From Metaphire vulgaris (lineage: Eukaryota; Annelida; Clitellata; Crassiclitellata; Megascolecidae), in assembly GCA_018105865.1 (NCBI GenBank), contig CM030852.1:2314434-2378433 (forward strand): a stretch of 64,000 nucleotides of DNA, read 5' to 3'. A program made the translations under genes and the position numbers. Positions 43,749 to 56,898 of the stretch are shown piece by piece. How positions within the stretch are numbered: the stretch's first letter is position 1; each line of letters starts with the position of its first letter. Under the pieces are notes generated by a model, which did not search any database, was not told the origin of the DNA, and saw only the letters and a program-made list of their open reading frames with translations.

Positions 43749-46700
43749 CTAAAAGAGCAAGTCTGCTGAGAAGTCTTGTGAGAATGTCGTATCGTCCGAC
43801 ATGTCAGGCGCTACAGCACTTGTCTGTGAAAGAGTTTGCGGCTCGGGGTCGACAACGGATGACGGCATGTCGTCCAGCCGCGTTCCAAACGTGTAATCGA
43901 CTTGACTGCGCGAAACGTACGACGACAGTCTATCTCCTAAAAGCAGAAACCTCGCCGTTCAAAACACAAAATCCAGTACATGAGAAAGAAGACATGTTTA
44001 CACATGCAAAATCCATAAAAATCGATTATTGCATAGGCCACAAGTTCTTTTAACCCCTTAACTGGGTGCCCCGGGTAACGCTCGTCCATTTTACATTGAG
44101 TTACAAACAGTTGCCCAGTTAAGGGATTAATATCATTAAACGGTTTCAAGACCACTAACATCCAACCATACCCATGCAGATAAATTCATTGAGACGACTA
44201 TCCTAGCCATTTGAAAAATGCATAAGCCGAAGGATGTATCTCTCTTTCACATAGGCCTACATACTAAATGATGAAAAGTGGATCTTAAATACTTCATGGA
44301 TATGTTTTGATCCAATAACAAACTGAATCCTATACAAAGTGGCAATCAAAACAGGTATATTTTCACACAAAGAATCTGCAAACAAATTCTTCTGCATCAC
44401 ACTCTCTCTCTCAGCTGCAGTCTAAAGCACATAACTGAGATAATGCATCATCAACATTGAAATATTCGTTTTTCTGTCTGTCCGTTAATTACCTTACAAT
44501 GAATCATACTATCAGTTCTTCGGTTTCATTAACCCCTTAACTGGAGATCCAGGATATATCCATCCATTTTACATTGAGTTACAGTTAAATACACGGTTAA
44601 AGGGTTAAGAATGCAGCATCTGTAGCGCAAAACGCTATCAATACTGGTTCTGGATAGTATTCAAAGACCGTAAAAGCGCTTTAGTTTTTTTCACCTGCAC
44701 TAAGAGCTGGGGAAGATAAAAGACCGGAAGATGATGATGATGATGACGATGATGGTAAGTCTACGCTTTCGACATCGTCTCCCGGATAGTCGCAGTATCC
44801 CGGCTCGGGAGGGAATTCGGCCATTAGGCTCTGCTCCGACGGATACTCGTGAGTCCGAGGAGCCAAGTTGTCGAAACTGATTCTCAGCTGAAAATAGACA
44901 AATTGTTGAAAATTTCCACAAAAATTGAAACTCGTTAACCCCTTAACTGGGCAACTATTTGTAACTCAATGTAAAATGGACGAGACTTACTCGAGGCACC
45001 CAGTTAAGGGGTTAAGACTAACCTTCAAGAGTCTATAAAGCCCTGAACCAAGTATTTTTATCAAACTGTTAGAGGTTTATAATTAGTATCATTAACCATT
45101 TAGTATAATAAAACTGAAAATCAATATATATATATATAATTATATATATATGTGTCTCTTTAAAAACATTTATTATTATTATTAATATTATCATTGCTAT
45201 TGTGCCTATAACTGGAACTCATTGCCTCAACATGTGCACATTGTAAATTAATTACAGATTTTTAGAAAAAGATTAAAAACCCATCTTTTTGACCTGGCTT
45301 ATCCACCATAGACTGTCACCTGTTTGCCTGGCCAGATACCCTGGATTTGACCGGGATCTTTAATTATTTGAATTTGATTTGGTGTGCCATCGGTTGATGC
45401 TCCTGCGCATTATGAAGTGGTGCTATAGAAGTTTAAGATTAGATTAGATATAAATTTTATTGCACAATAATTTTTAAAACTGCAGCCAGCAGTGAAACTT
45501 CAATGAGAAATGTGACTGGAGGTTTTCACAACAAATCTTTCACCTTTTCTCTTCTTTTTGTCTTCGTCAGCAGAGACTTCCCAACGCTGACGCCTCCGCC
45601 AATGAACACAAGACGTTCAAGTTCATCGACCGGAGATCGTCCTCTGTCGACCGATTCACCGCCGTTCACCAGTTCATCCTTGTTCACGGACGTTCGCTTT
45701 GCGGGAGCAAACTCGCCCGTCTTGATGTCGTTGAACTTGGTCATCGTCAGGAATTCGGTCTTTGTCTTCGACGCGGGATGGTTCGACGCCGGGCGGATGA
45801 GAAGCTTCCCCGGTCTCGACACTCCTCCGAGCGACTTCGAATCCGACCGTCGACTCATGTCGTCGGATCTGGACGCGCTTCTCACAAACGGGTCGTCTCT
45901 CGTGTCGTCGCTGATATTGACATTATTGCCGGCCGCGTTCTTAATGTTGTTCTGCAAGACATTGAAATCGTTTGCCGAATTTTTAGCGTAAACAGAATCG
46001 GGTGTATCTCTGTCATAACCGACTGTGATTCTTGTACTTTTTTCTCCGGTAACGATACCGTTTCGTACATTTTCGACGGCGTCGGTCCCAAGCCCTTCGA
46101 CAGGCTGCGGTAGATGCCTGTGCTCGGTTTCTGTTTTATTGTCTTGAAACATTGTGGTGGGCAGCCCACCGCCTATGCGAACGATCGTAACCTGATTGTC
46201 GGTATGGCTACTAGATGTGGTAGACACGGAACGGGTGGGAATGACAACTCCAGGTGACGGCGGAACTTGTGGTTGTGGATGGGCGGAATAGCCGCCGATT
46301 CTTATTCTGGTTGTCATTCTGTCAATTTCAGCGGCGCTCCTTTCGATTTCCTTTTGCACGTCGGGTATCGACTGAGAATTATCCTTTAAAATATCAACAG
46401 GACTTTTATTATCAGCAGGCCTGATTGGGTATTGCTGAGCTCGGTTCTGCTCAATTATGTCCTGGTTGATGCCATCCGACAGAGGTTCTACCTTGATTTT
46501 TGTTCCTCCCGAAAGGCTACCGACCGATCTTGACGTATTTCTGAGCTCGATGTTATTCTGTTTTATCGACGATCCATCACTGAGATCGCTTTGAGAACCA
46601 GGCTTCGGATGTTGGTGGAACTGAGCATCTCCTGTCTGTAGATCTTGCTTCTGCTTGGTTTTGGCACCGATCGGTTCGTTCAGTCGATCCTGGGAACTAA

Positions 46701-48219
46701 CTCGATCGTCATAATCGCCTGCCGAGTCGTGGGCTGTTGAGGATTTTAATCCCCAAGATCCCACCATAGACGAGACTTTACCCGCTTCCACCTTGACGTC
46801 ACTTCCAACGTTAGGCATTAGAGAGTCCGCGAAATAACCTGAGAAATTATCTTTCCTTTGCGAAGGCCCAGATGTTGCCGCCGAGCGTTCTTGCGAGCTG
46901 TCTGTTCTCTCCTTAGCGTCTGCAACCGCCGACCTGTTGGCTGCTATCTGCGATCTTTGCAAAGGAGTTTCCTGTACTGAGGTTTTCTTTGTTCCTGAAG
47001 CCGAATAGAGAATTCGATTCATCGGCAAAACCTGATGAGATTTCGTCTCTGGCTCCAATTTTGCCGCCGCCGTGACGCCAGAAAGCTTCTCCGTGGAAAC
47101 CGTTGTCGCGGCAGCCTGGTTCAGATTCCCGGTGATCTTCTTGGCATCTCCGGTCTCGCGCAACGAAACCGGGTCAGCGGAAGGTGCTTCTGGGGCAGTT
47201 CGCTTTACCGAGGTCGATTTTTCCACAGCGGCCGACTTATTTCTATTCGCCGGTCCCGAATGTTCGAAAATATCACGAGTTGTGGACACAATATTCTGGG
47301 GAAGATCTTCCATGTCTCTAATCGGCGACTTACTCACATTCGACTCCTGGTCGGCCTTCGAACCCGCTTCAACCAAAGTCTTCCCAGCAGTTTGACCGTG
47401 TTGCTGCACAGACGATTCTGTAAATGCAGCAATGTACACGGGTGATTTCGAAGCATTCGTCTCCTCTCCGTTACAATTCGAATAATGACCACCCGAGCTT
47501 CTTGAACCGTCGCAGTGGTTTTCTCCCGAACTTCGGGCTCGACCCTGCGACTTCGAGGCGCCGACCGTCGCAGGAGCCGGTTCATCCTTACCCGAAAGAT
47601 TTATGAACTTCTGCATGAGCTTGTGCACAAACCCCTTCCCGTAGGTCACCTCTTCACCAAACACCTCGTCGCCAGAATCGTCTCCGCCACCACCCGGGTG
47701 CTGCTGCGTGTGATCGGGTGATGCGGTGTGATTCAGCGAAGGGCTCGTCGGGGCGCCGTGAGCTTCAGAGTCTGTATTCTTTGGCGACAACGTGGCCGTC
47801 TTAGGGAGAATCGGTTTCACCCTGTGACGCCTCTGTCTGTCGGACAGCAAAATCGGATTCTGTTTGATCGGCAGAAGTCGCTCCTCCGCCGCCGCCGGAT
47901 GTTCATCTGCCCCCGACCCAGACCCCGTCGACCCGACAACTCGGATTTCCGGCGCCTCCCCCGCAGCCGCCGGAACATACCCCTCCTCCGACGACGACGA
48001 CGGCCGACCAGAGATGCCCCGTCCCTGATCGGTGTACTTCAGCAGCTTCTTCCCCAGCGAAGTCTGTTTCCAGGAGGAACCGGCCGTCGTCGCCAACGAG
48101 CCATCCGTCGACGACTCGACGCCGGTCGGGGCTCCCTCTGGGTCTCCGGGTCGTCGCTTGCGGTCTAGCAGTGCCTGCTTCCACGCAGGCAGCGTCGAGG
48201 TCCCACTGGGGCCCGACAT
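43749..48219 (-). CDS. Taperin/phostensin-family PP1-binding protein, 1018 aa
   Basis: Three minus-strand exons: 48219-45544, 44887-44695, 43936-43749; phases 0 and 1 agree, 3057 nt. The N-terminus has LPAWKQALLDRKRR (residues about 9-22), matching the phostensin/taperin N-terminal motif, and a second SSWKQTSLGKKLL copy near 50. Around 190-215 lies GKGFVHKLMQKFINLSGK. The long middle is Ser/Pro-rich and probably disordered. Exon 2 opens LRISFDN (RISF at about 894-897, an RVxF-type protein phosphatase 1 docking site) and EYPSEQSLMAEF, the conserved C-terminal block of the family. A run of Ser is encoded by a TCA/TCG repeat. Vertebrate members bind PP1 and actin; taperin is needed at stereocilia bases. 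Function here is by homology, and I cannot tell which paralogue is closest. Three TTAA MITEs lie in its two introns. Confidence 0.8.
44050..44130. mobile_element. TTAA palindromic MITE, subfamily B
   Basis: TTAACCCCTTAACTGGG to CCCAGTTAAGGGATTAA with the core (reverse) CCATTTTACATTGAGTTACA. In intron 2 of the taperin-like gene. Confidence 0.75.
44529..44608. mobile_element. TTAA palindromic MITE, subfamily A
   Basis: TTAACCCCTTAACTGG to CGGTTAAAGGGTTAA, reverse orientation of the core. In intron 2 of the taperin-like gene. Confidence 0.72.
44935..45015. mobile_element. TTAA palindromic MITE, subfamily B, close to a splice acceptor
   Basis: TTAACCCCTTAACTGGGC to CCCAGTTAAGGGGTTAA. It sits 47 nt upstream of the exon 2 acceptor of the taperin-like gene, near where a branch point is expected. 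Confidence 0.78.
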
Positions 48220-49803
48220 CGCGCTCCCAACCGCGGGCCCCTAATCGATCCACGACGACGATCGCATGCCAAGAGCCTCGATCGCGTGACGAAATAATCG
48301 GATTATTAAATAAATTATTATTTTAATAACCGTTAAATAATAGAATCTAGACCCAAAGAACTCAGGTGACACTCCTCTTCGGTGAGTCAAATGCATGGGC
48401 GGGGCACAAGCTACCACGACTACATATTACCGCGTAGATGATCAACTCTATTACGTCACGTTGTACGGCGACCTCTGTGAATCAAAACAACGGAATTTAG
48501 ATCTCCAACGCAACTACAGTGTATAAAGTTTATAAGTGGAGTACTCTAATTAACCAGAGGAGTAGGTCACGTGGGTGTAGGGGAACTGCAGTGCAGTGGC
48601 GGCTATAGGATTTGGCAAGTGGGGGGGTTGGGGTGGCAACTTCTAATCATGGGGGCCAACCATTTGTTGTTTAATGTATGTAACATTAAGTATAGGGTCC
48701 CAACTGGGGGGCAGGCACTCAATAGGGGGCCACGGGCCCACTGTGGAGCCGCCACTGCTGCAGGGAATGGTCCCACCCAATAATTAGTGAAGGATTGTCC
48801 ACAATGATTTGTGCTCCTCTAACGTCATAAAAGTCTGACAAGCAAAATAGGGTCATCACTACTTCACTAAAGTTTAAACATATCTATGGGTGGTAAGGTA
48901 ACTTTAAAATTATTCAACCCCTCCTCCCAATGCTGATGGCAGGAGTACACTCTTGGCTCTAACCAAAATTTTTACAACCATCATTACTTACAAATTCTGT
49001 GCAAAAGAATAACGCTGAAGTAACTTTGTGTTCTCCAAAATTTCAGATTTCTTTCATCTAACCATAATCAAATTTTACAACCAGGACCGTTGGGAGGGGC
49101 AATGCCCAGGGGCCCAACGATCTGCATGAGACCCAGAGCGTATCCGCAATAAAGTAATCATGCAAAATGTTGTGGGCGCGCTGGGGCCCGCTAAAGGCAA
49201 TGCTGGTCTTTTAACGCCTTGAAAAGTCTGACAATCACAACCAAAAAGGGCATCACCACTTTTTTGGTAAAAATGAAATTTGGAAGTCACTGAAATTTTA
49301 CGGAGGACATTACAAAAGTTTCACAGACTTTGTCATAAATTTTCAGGGGCCCGTTTGACTGCAGGGCATCAATATAATAAGTCAATGACCTCCTAATATT
49401 TTAAAATTTCACATTAACAAAATAAACACTTATAACAACACGTCTAAAATAGACTATTAACAGAAACAATAATTACTGCTTAGTCTGGCGTCACATTAAA
49501 ACATTACACTTACAAACTTTTGAGCTTAATTATAACACTACATTCAAATCTACAGAACTTCAAGTTTTGCTTCATAATTAAAGGAATGCAAAATATATTC
49601 TATTATCATGATTGCCAAGAGCTTAATTAATTTGTCACTTGTTCTTGGTTATCAAAAATTAACAAGCAAATTAATCAGTTTTACAAGATTTAAAAGGGAT
49701 TAATTAATTCACACAAATCTTTTCAGCATCCTCACAGCAATAAAAAAATCTAAGAGACCGATTCGATGAAATATGCTATTGCTTTGGCTACAGTGAATTG
49801 CGA
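48220..49803. other. intergenic region between the taperin-like gene and SLC25A20
   Basis: Holds the putative upstream region of the taperin-like gene, including an AP-1-like TGAGTCA near 48382, a hAT-1 copy (48594-48757) and repeat phrases of the type GTCTGACAAGCAAAATAGG. No exon recognised. Confidence 0.45.
48594..48757 (+). mobile_element. hAT-1 MITE, nearly perfect target duplication
   Basis: CAGTGGCGGCTATAGG to GGAGCCGCCACTG; CTGCAGTG before and CTGCAGGG after, 7 of 8 bases alike. Confidence 0.9.
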
Positions 49804-50165
49804 TCAAAATCGCGACCGCATTTCCTGTTCTGCCCAGTTCAGGAATTTCATCGACATCTCGTAGCCAAGAAAGCACGCCTAAAAGAAACGCACAAATTCA
49901 CAGTTGGAGCTTCCATAAAACAAGCTGAAACTGACTGCAATGTCAGAATTATACTGATTTTAACACCGGACTGAAATTAAGACCTAGTCGTTGTCGTCGT
50001 CATCATCATGATTAATCATCACCATAACCATCAACACTATAACGATAACCATCATTACCATAACTATAACCATTATTATCATCACCATCATCAGCATCAT
50101 TATCGTCTTCATTGTCATCATTATCATCGTTGTCGTCATCATCATCATCATCACCGTTATTGTCG

Positions 50166-50200
<35 letters not shown>

Positions 50201-50549
50201 TTCATCATCACCATCATCAGCATCAGCATCATCACCATCATCAGCATCATTATTGTCATTATTGTTGTCATCGTCATCACCATCACCATCATCGTCATCA
50301 TCATCATCATCATGCAAACCAGTTTCGCTCTAACCGCATTTGCAGGGAATGCTCGAAGCATGACGGGGGTAACGCCTTTGTAGAGAGCAAAGATTCCTTC
50401 TTCTCTCATCAGTTGCGCAAAAACGCTACGAATTCCATTGGGATAAGTGCCTTCTGGGGCTAAAATCAAAACAAAGCAAACGATTCATCAAATGTAATAC
50501 TCGCTTAGCACCCTTGACCTTCATTTGCCATGACACTATACAAATTGTC

Positions 50550-50617
<68 letters not shown>

Positions 50618-50654
50618 AAGAAAAAGAAGAAGAAACTTGAGAATTATAATAGTA

Positions 50655-50703
<49 letters not shown>

Positions 50704-53415
50704 TTATTATTATTATGTCCTTTGCATTTTTGAACTGGGTCCCTGTTATTTTAAAAAATGATCCAATCCAATAACAGTTTATTATTACTTAAATCAGACA
50801 CTGTAGCCATTTAGCTTTTATTACAGACCGAAGCAAACAGAAGAAATTAATGGCAAAATTTTACTACTCTGGATTGGCCCCCTATCCTTTTTTCCACAAA
50901 ACATCTACATTAAATCATTATGTTACAGAAAAGAGCATTCAAGATTCAGAAACCTCATCTCTAAACTGGAGACTACAATGCATTTGCACAGTGGCGGCTC
51001 TAGGATTTGGCAAGTGGGGGGCCGTTGGGGTGGCAACCTCTAATCATGGGGGCCAACCATTTGTCGTTTAATGTATATAGCATTAAGTATAGGGTCCCAA
51101 CTGGGGGGCCACTGGGGAGGCCAGGCATTCAATAGGGGGGCACGGGTCCCCTGGTCCCCCCGGTGGAGCTGCCACTGCATTTGCAACAACCATTTGCAAA
51201 AAATATTTTGTATACAAAGAATGAAATGATAAAACAAAAAATTGCAAGCCACGAGTATAAACAGGTAAATGCAGTCTGCACTCTAAAGGTAATTTACCTG
51301 TCTGGAGCCTCGATTTAAGGACGTCAGGTGGAATGGCCACTAACCAGTTGAAGATGCCGGCCATCCCACCAGCAAATAACGTTCGCCACGGACTTAAGTC
51401 TTTTCGTCTAAAATATATTGACTAATTTCTATGCACATGATAAATATTAAACAATACAATGCAAAATACATGCGTGATCGTGCTTAACATGAATAGCAAA
51501 GTTATGAACATTAAAAATTATAAATATATAGATGCAAAACTCATATGCTGCTGAGGTCATGTAGGGTCGATGGAGTTTGTGAGAGGGGAAGTGGGGCACA
51601 GATGGCTAAAGGGTAGGGTAGATCAGGCTGACAAGAGAATGAAGAAAGGAGTGTCTGAAGAACTGAGTTTACCTCCTTATTGCATTATATCTGCCAATTA
51701 CACGTAATAAACTGCCCACTTACGACTGGCCCTCTGGTGTCAGAATATGCTGTAGCCATTCGTAGCTCATGAAGTACATTCCGCTGGCGGGTACGTCTTC
51801 AAAGCAAAAATATCAAACAAAGAATTCTAAACAAAGAATTCTAAACAAAGAATTCTAAACAAAGAATTCTAAATACAACTAATCAAAATCCATTAATAAG
51901 ATTTGACAAAATTCACTGCAAAAAACCTTACAGCCTATTTGAGTGAATACAACATAAATAGGAAGAAAAAGACAGAAGAAAGCAAGGTAACATTAGCCGT
52001 AAACCAATTACAACACGAATTTCAAGTCACAAATTACAAAAACACACATATATACAGAAAAGGTAAACAGAATAGAAAGCATGACTTTGATAACATTGAA
52101 CAAGCCACAGTAATGGATGTACATGACTTATGGTTGAATGTTCACAGGTGAAATCATACGTTAATAAAAGAAAAGTAACATTTCGTAAATTTATATAGCA
52201 CTTTGAAAGTAGCACAGTAGTAGCTGCTTAAATAAAGCATAAAAACAAATTAGAAAACCTAAGTTATAAAACACAAAGAATTCATAATTTATTACAATAT
52301 TCATAATTTATTACATTATATTTTGACACAGTGACAACAGTCAAACACATTTTTTGCAAAATTCGAAAGTTTTTAATGCTTTTTACTTAAAATTAAAACC
52401 ATTTTTGCAATGTAAGACAAATTATGAGAATTTCTTATCATTAGTGAACTTCTATAGCGCCATTTTAGTAATAACGCACTTGGCATCAATCAATCAATCA
52501 AATATGTACAGCGCCCTTGACTTTGGTAGACGCCATGCGTACGGCGCTATATAAATTGTCCGAATAATAATAATAATAATAGTGGTCACTCAGGATTTTA
52601 ATTACGATCCCCAAAATCAAACCCAATAAGTAAGTAAGTAAGCATCAGAGTAAATGTGGTCGTTGCGCTGGCCAACGCGGTAACTGACCACGAAGGAATG
52701 TTGCCATTGTCCCTTTGTAGATGCTCCTAATGCCTCCTTCGCGGTACAGCTGCTTAGCACAGTCAACTGGACCCGCATACTTAGCCGTGGCAGCCGACTG
52801 CTGTATCTGCAAATAGAAATTACTAACAGCTGCAACTTCAGAGCGTAAGACAAGCTTCAGCAATACAGTAGAACTTCATTATGACGGACTTGGTTATAAC
52901 ATATACCCGGTTATATGACGTACCACAATGTATGGTTAAATGTGATACGATACGCAATTGGGTTGGATAGTATTGGATATAACGTACCTTGCATATGACG
53001 TACTATATTTTATGGACCCGCAAAGTACGCTATAATGAAATTATACTGTACCGAGAAGTTGTACTTTCAGCTAAAATATTCCAATTTATTTCAACACTTC
53101 TCAACTTTTAGGTTTTAATGTTTTGCACAGAAACCAAGCATGCTACCAATTCTGAAGTTTGGTTTCTGTCAACTCTGTGAATGAATTTGAAATATGACAA
53201 ATCGATAACAAAGCAAGAAGGAATACTTTTATGAAAACTATTGCAAGTTACAGACAGGGAAAGGGGTCTCTGACCTGAAGAAGGCATTTGATTCTTTCTC
53301 CGGGAGCCATGACAAGCGTTGAAAACACACCGGCCACCATACCAGCACCAAAGAGTTGAGGATATCTGAAAACAACACAAGCATTTACAATAGAACATCA
53401 AACTAAATCACATCA

Positions 53416-53458
<43 letters not shown>

Positions 53459-55133
53459 AACGTACTGATTAATGTGGTCACTCGTCCTATAAGAACTGTG
53501 TGAACACATTACAAAAACTGGAGAGAGTTGCACAGATGGAGGTAGACAGTTCCACGCTCTCGACGCGGCCACAGGGAACGCGCGATCACCGACAGTTCGA
53601 AGGCGTGTCCTCGGGACGACCAGTGACGTGGATCAGGCATATTGCCCGACAAGAGATTAAAATATCAAGTAAATGAAAGTAATGACAGATAAGAAGAAAT
53701 CTATCAGAAAAAATAACAAAATAATATCAACAACGAGAAATACAAACGACAGAGGGTCATCTGGCTTGCTTTGCTGTATTGCTTTGCCGACGTTGAAACC
53801 AAAAAAACTGATGGCAAATATCGGAGTAACGCCCACAAGTGGTGCCGCCATGCCTTTGTAGAAACCGCGAGGACCCTGAACAGACGGCAAAAAGCACGAG
53901 ACGTATAGAATATGAGATACAGCAAAAATTGATGACTATCTCTCACCAAGGCAGATCTATGGGGAGAGGGGGGGAAGAAGCATGCTCCCCCAACACCCAC
54001 TCCAAATTTTTTTTATAATTTCTCATCATCTTCGAGAACAGCTGAAAGGTTGTAAAAGCACGAGTGCCGTGTTTTCATCCCTTTCAAAAATCTTAACTAA
54101 ATGAATCAATCTGTGTGGAAGGACAAGTAAAGTAGAATGAGGAACAGAAGATGAAGGCCTCCACTCCCAACCCGAATACTAAAATTTGAAATCATGTTCG
54201 TGTTAAACAAAGAAGACGTTCAAATTGTAAATTTTTGTAAGACCTCTTTAAGAAAAATTTTCCTGGCACAATCAATTGTGCCCGTGTATATCGGTGCCTG
54301 GCCCGGAGCCGGTCGAGGCATCGTCTGCAGGCGAACCTATAAATTAAGCAAAAGCATTGTACATAAAAAACAAACAGCATTTTCTCAAATTCCAACTGTA
54401 AATAGACTAAGAAATCAACAACTAAGACCAAAACTAAGTAATCAAAAACAACATGTAGTTGAAGTCCAAATTTTATTTATTTATGCATTTATATTTATTA
54501 TGCACTTTAATTGAATAAGTTCTAAAACATGGAGTAGTTAATTGCTGATTTTCAAAATCAAAAGACCAGGCCGATGTAAGAGAAAACAGTCAAATTGGGG
54601 AACAGCAAGATAGACTGTTTGGGAAAAACCAATCCTTGATCACTTGATCATATCTGTAATTTTCCCTCAGAGTTTGTACTGTTTACCCTTAATTTTAATC
54701 AATGATAAAACAACGATTTATTGCCACGACTAAGACTCGTTTTAAAAAGTGGAGCTCAATCAAACACTCAATCAACTTCTTTATACCGAGATCCAAAGTA
54801 CAACTGCAACTGATAAAGTGCATGAAATCATTTAAAGTATGTACCCGGCGCTGTGACTAAATTGGTCACACGTTATCACGCAACTTTATACACATAAAAA
54901 CGCTATAAATACAACTTAGTCACATAATAAAATACTGGCGCTATACAAACAATTTAAATATCCATTGCCGAAAAATACAGCGGTTGAGAAAATTCAGGGC
55001 ATAATCGGGGACAAATTAAGGGAAAACGACGGCTACCGACCTTCATGGTGTCGAGGGGGTGTCCGGTCAGGACGAGGCAGACGCCCCCCACTCCACCGGA
55101 GATGAATCCCTTCGTTGGACTCGTGTCCGACAT
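49804..55133 (-). CDS. SLC25A20: Mitochondrial carnitine/acylcarnitine carrier, 301 aa
   Basis: Nine minus-strand exons: 55133-55041, 54336-54244, 53875-53748, 53365-53275, 52806-52689, 51796-51724, 51407-51298, 50459-50335, 49878-49804. Phases 0,0,2,0,1,2,1,0 all agree; 906 nt gives 301 aa, the same length as human SLC25A20. It has the threefold carrier repeat with signature motifs PLDTMK, PGERIK (the atypical form typical of this carrier) and PPDVLK, plus conserved stretches [32 protein letters not shown] and [10 protein letters not shown]. It exchanges acylcarnitines for free carnitine across the inner mitochondrial membrane to feed beta-oxidation. The third donor is the weak GTTTGT. Introns carry a hAT-1 copy, a pogo-like element, a 14-bp tandem array and a 300-bp ATC array close to a donor. 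Confidence 0.97.
50005..50312. repeat. ATC microsatellite, about 300 bp, in an SLC25A20 intron
   Basis: Imperfect ATC (GAT on the transcript strand) units with scattered changes. It begins about 22 nt inside intron 8, whose donor is at 50334. Confidence 0.93.
50552..50716. repeat. AAT/GAA/AAT compound microsatellite
   Basis: AAT units, then about 15 GAA units, then AAT units again, in SLC25A20 intron 7. Confidence 0.93.
50989..51177 (+). mobile_element. hAT-1 MITE with 8-bp target duplication
   Basis: CAGTGGCGGCTCTAGG to GGAGCTGCCACTG; CATTTGCA lies on both sides. In SLC25A20 intron 7, about 120 nt from the donor of exon 7. Confidence 0.93.
51815..51870. repeat. 14-bp tandem repeat, four units, next to a splice acceptor
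   Basis: Four exact copies of AAACAAAGAATTCT, ending 18 nt upstream (on the transcript) of the SLC25A20 exon 6 acceptor at 51797. On the transcript strand the units are T-rich. Confidence 0.88.
52165..52240 (-). repeat. SINE-like repeat, reverse copy
   Basis: On the minus strand it reads AAGCAGCTACTACTGTGCTA, CTTTCAAAGTGCTATATAAA then AATTTACGAAATG. Same family as 62397-62480. In SLC25A20 intron 5. Confidence 0.5.
52866..53048. mobile_element. pogo-like MITE flanked by TA
   Basis: CAGTAGAACTTCATTATGAC to CTATAATGAAATTATACTG with TA on each side. In SLC25A20 intron 4, starting 59 bp from the exon 5 boundary at 52806. Confidence 0.75.
53412..53458. repeat. ATT microsatellite
   Basis: About 15 ATT units in SLC25A20 intron 3. 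Confidence 0.9.
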
Positions 55134-55410
55134 TATTTCTATTTTCTAATAACCGAGAAACTCTGCGGATTACACGGTCGAACCCACGTGACCGCCGCTC
55201 GGCCAATCGTGCGCGGGGTCGAGGGTCGGGGCGATCGAGGTCAGAGGTTAGAAACGGGGCTACCCAGAACTCAACGCACCACGTGGTTTTAAATAGACTG
55301 AGTTAATGGGAGTTACAGTCTCTTTAAAAAAACCGGTCGAATAGTTGGATTCTAGCTATCCTCAGGTTTTGTTTTTTTGTGGTGGGGAGTAGTAAAACTT
55401 TTAAAATAGA

Positions 55411-55483
55411 ATAATAATAATGTGATTTAAAGTGGTTTAGGAGGCTAACAGTACTAAGCCTGTGTGAAAACCAGTCTATTAAA
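55411..55483. repeat. short foldback, reverse copy
   Basis: AATAATAATGTGATTTAAAG, GTGGTTTAGGAGGCT and AAGCCTGTGTGAAAACCA; reverse of the unit at 24900. Confidence 0.55.
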
Positions 55484-56722
55484 CAAGACATGAAATTTGA
55501 AATCAATCAGTAAGAAAGCTTCAAACATTGCCAACTCAGCACATTAAAAGTAGCATAGGATTTTTCTAAATTTTTATCTGCTAGATTTAGATTTTAGAAC
55601 ACTGAATCTGATAACACTGTTTATCACCCCTTAGATGCCCTAAATCTGGGTCCATTGGTATTTTTCTTGTTAATCCAACCAATTAGCTCAGTATTTTTTA
55701 CATTTGAACTCACATTAAAATCCACACATTTCTTTATTAATTAATTGACAATCCATAACACTCAATCCATAACTAAAACTTTATTTTAAGAATAGACAAT
55801 TACAATGAGAACAACATATAACATGCAAAAAATCAACATGAAACATCAATTCCATTGATAACGACCAACTGCATATCACTACCAGGTTAGCACAACATAG
55901 AGTTTTCTCTTACAATTTGTATCATCCTAATCCCATATATCCCTGTATATGCCAGCTGTGTGTTTTAATGTGTTTTGTGTGTTTTAATTGTGTGCAGCTG
56001 CTTTGTCAGGTATTTATCATAACAGCCCTTAACAGTTTACAGGACATCTACCAGCTTCACTGCCAATTGGTGCCAACATATCAAAACACAGCTAAACTTG
56101 GCACAGTAAACAGACTATTTTAACCTCCACCCCATCCCATGCCACAATAATGCTTAAGCAGAAAGATGGGAGAAGAAAAAGAACATCGTAGATTGTAAAA
56201 TTAAAATCACCATGACTCAGCAATTTTGAAAATATAACAACACCAATAACAACGACAAGCAATAAATTGTACATAATCTGATAATAATAATAATAATAAT
56301 AATAATAGCTGTCAATTATCCTTTATATAACAACAGGTGCTATAGAAATTTATGAAGAATTTTATTGTTGTTGCTGTTGTTGTTAGTGGTAACATCAAGG
56401 AAATGTCCTAAAATAGATCCCGAGCCACCTGCCAGGTGGTTTGAACATTCTATAAACTTTGTCAGCACCTTTCTATTCCACGAAACAATCAAAAAATACA
56501 CAAAAAATTTCACAAAACCAGTAAAAATCGTAACTATGCACAGGTCCTCTTAACACTTAAAAAAACCACAAATACAATGTGTAGGTCAATATATCGATGA
56601 TTCAATCGACTGAAAAAGATTCAATACATCAAAATGACAGCAACTCATTCACCCCACCAGGGGCGCAGATCACGGGGTGAGGAGACTGCGGCGTACAATC
56701 CAAGCCAATAATTAGTGAGGGG

Positions 56723-56898
56723 CAGGGGCGTAGCGACGTGGGGGTATATCGGAATATATACGCACCCCACAAAAAAATCAGACTACCTTGAAATTTTTAA
56801 TGTTTTTTACGATTTATAAATTTTTAATGTTTTTTACGATTTATACCCCACCCCAAATCACATTATACCCCTAAATAAAATTCCTGGCTATGCCCCTG
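56723..56898. mobile_element. hAT-4 element with 8-bp target duplication
   Basis: CAGGGGCGTAGCGACG to CTGGCTATGCCCCTG; GTGAGGGG lies on both sides. A 30-bp internal segment (TTTTTAATGTTTTTTACGAT) is tandemly duplicated. Confidence 0.82.

Noticed and set aside
47728..48168. Long Arg-rich plus-strand frames over the taperin-like exon
   Set aside because: They are shadows of a GC-rich coding exon; the minus-strand product has family motifs and continues in phase into two further exons.
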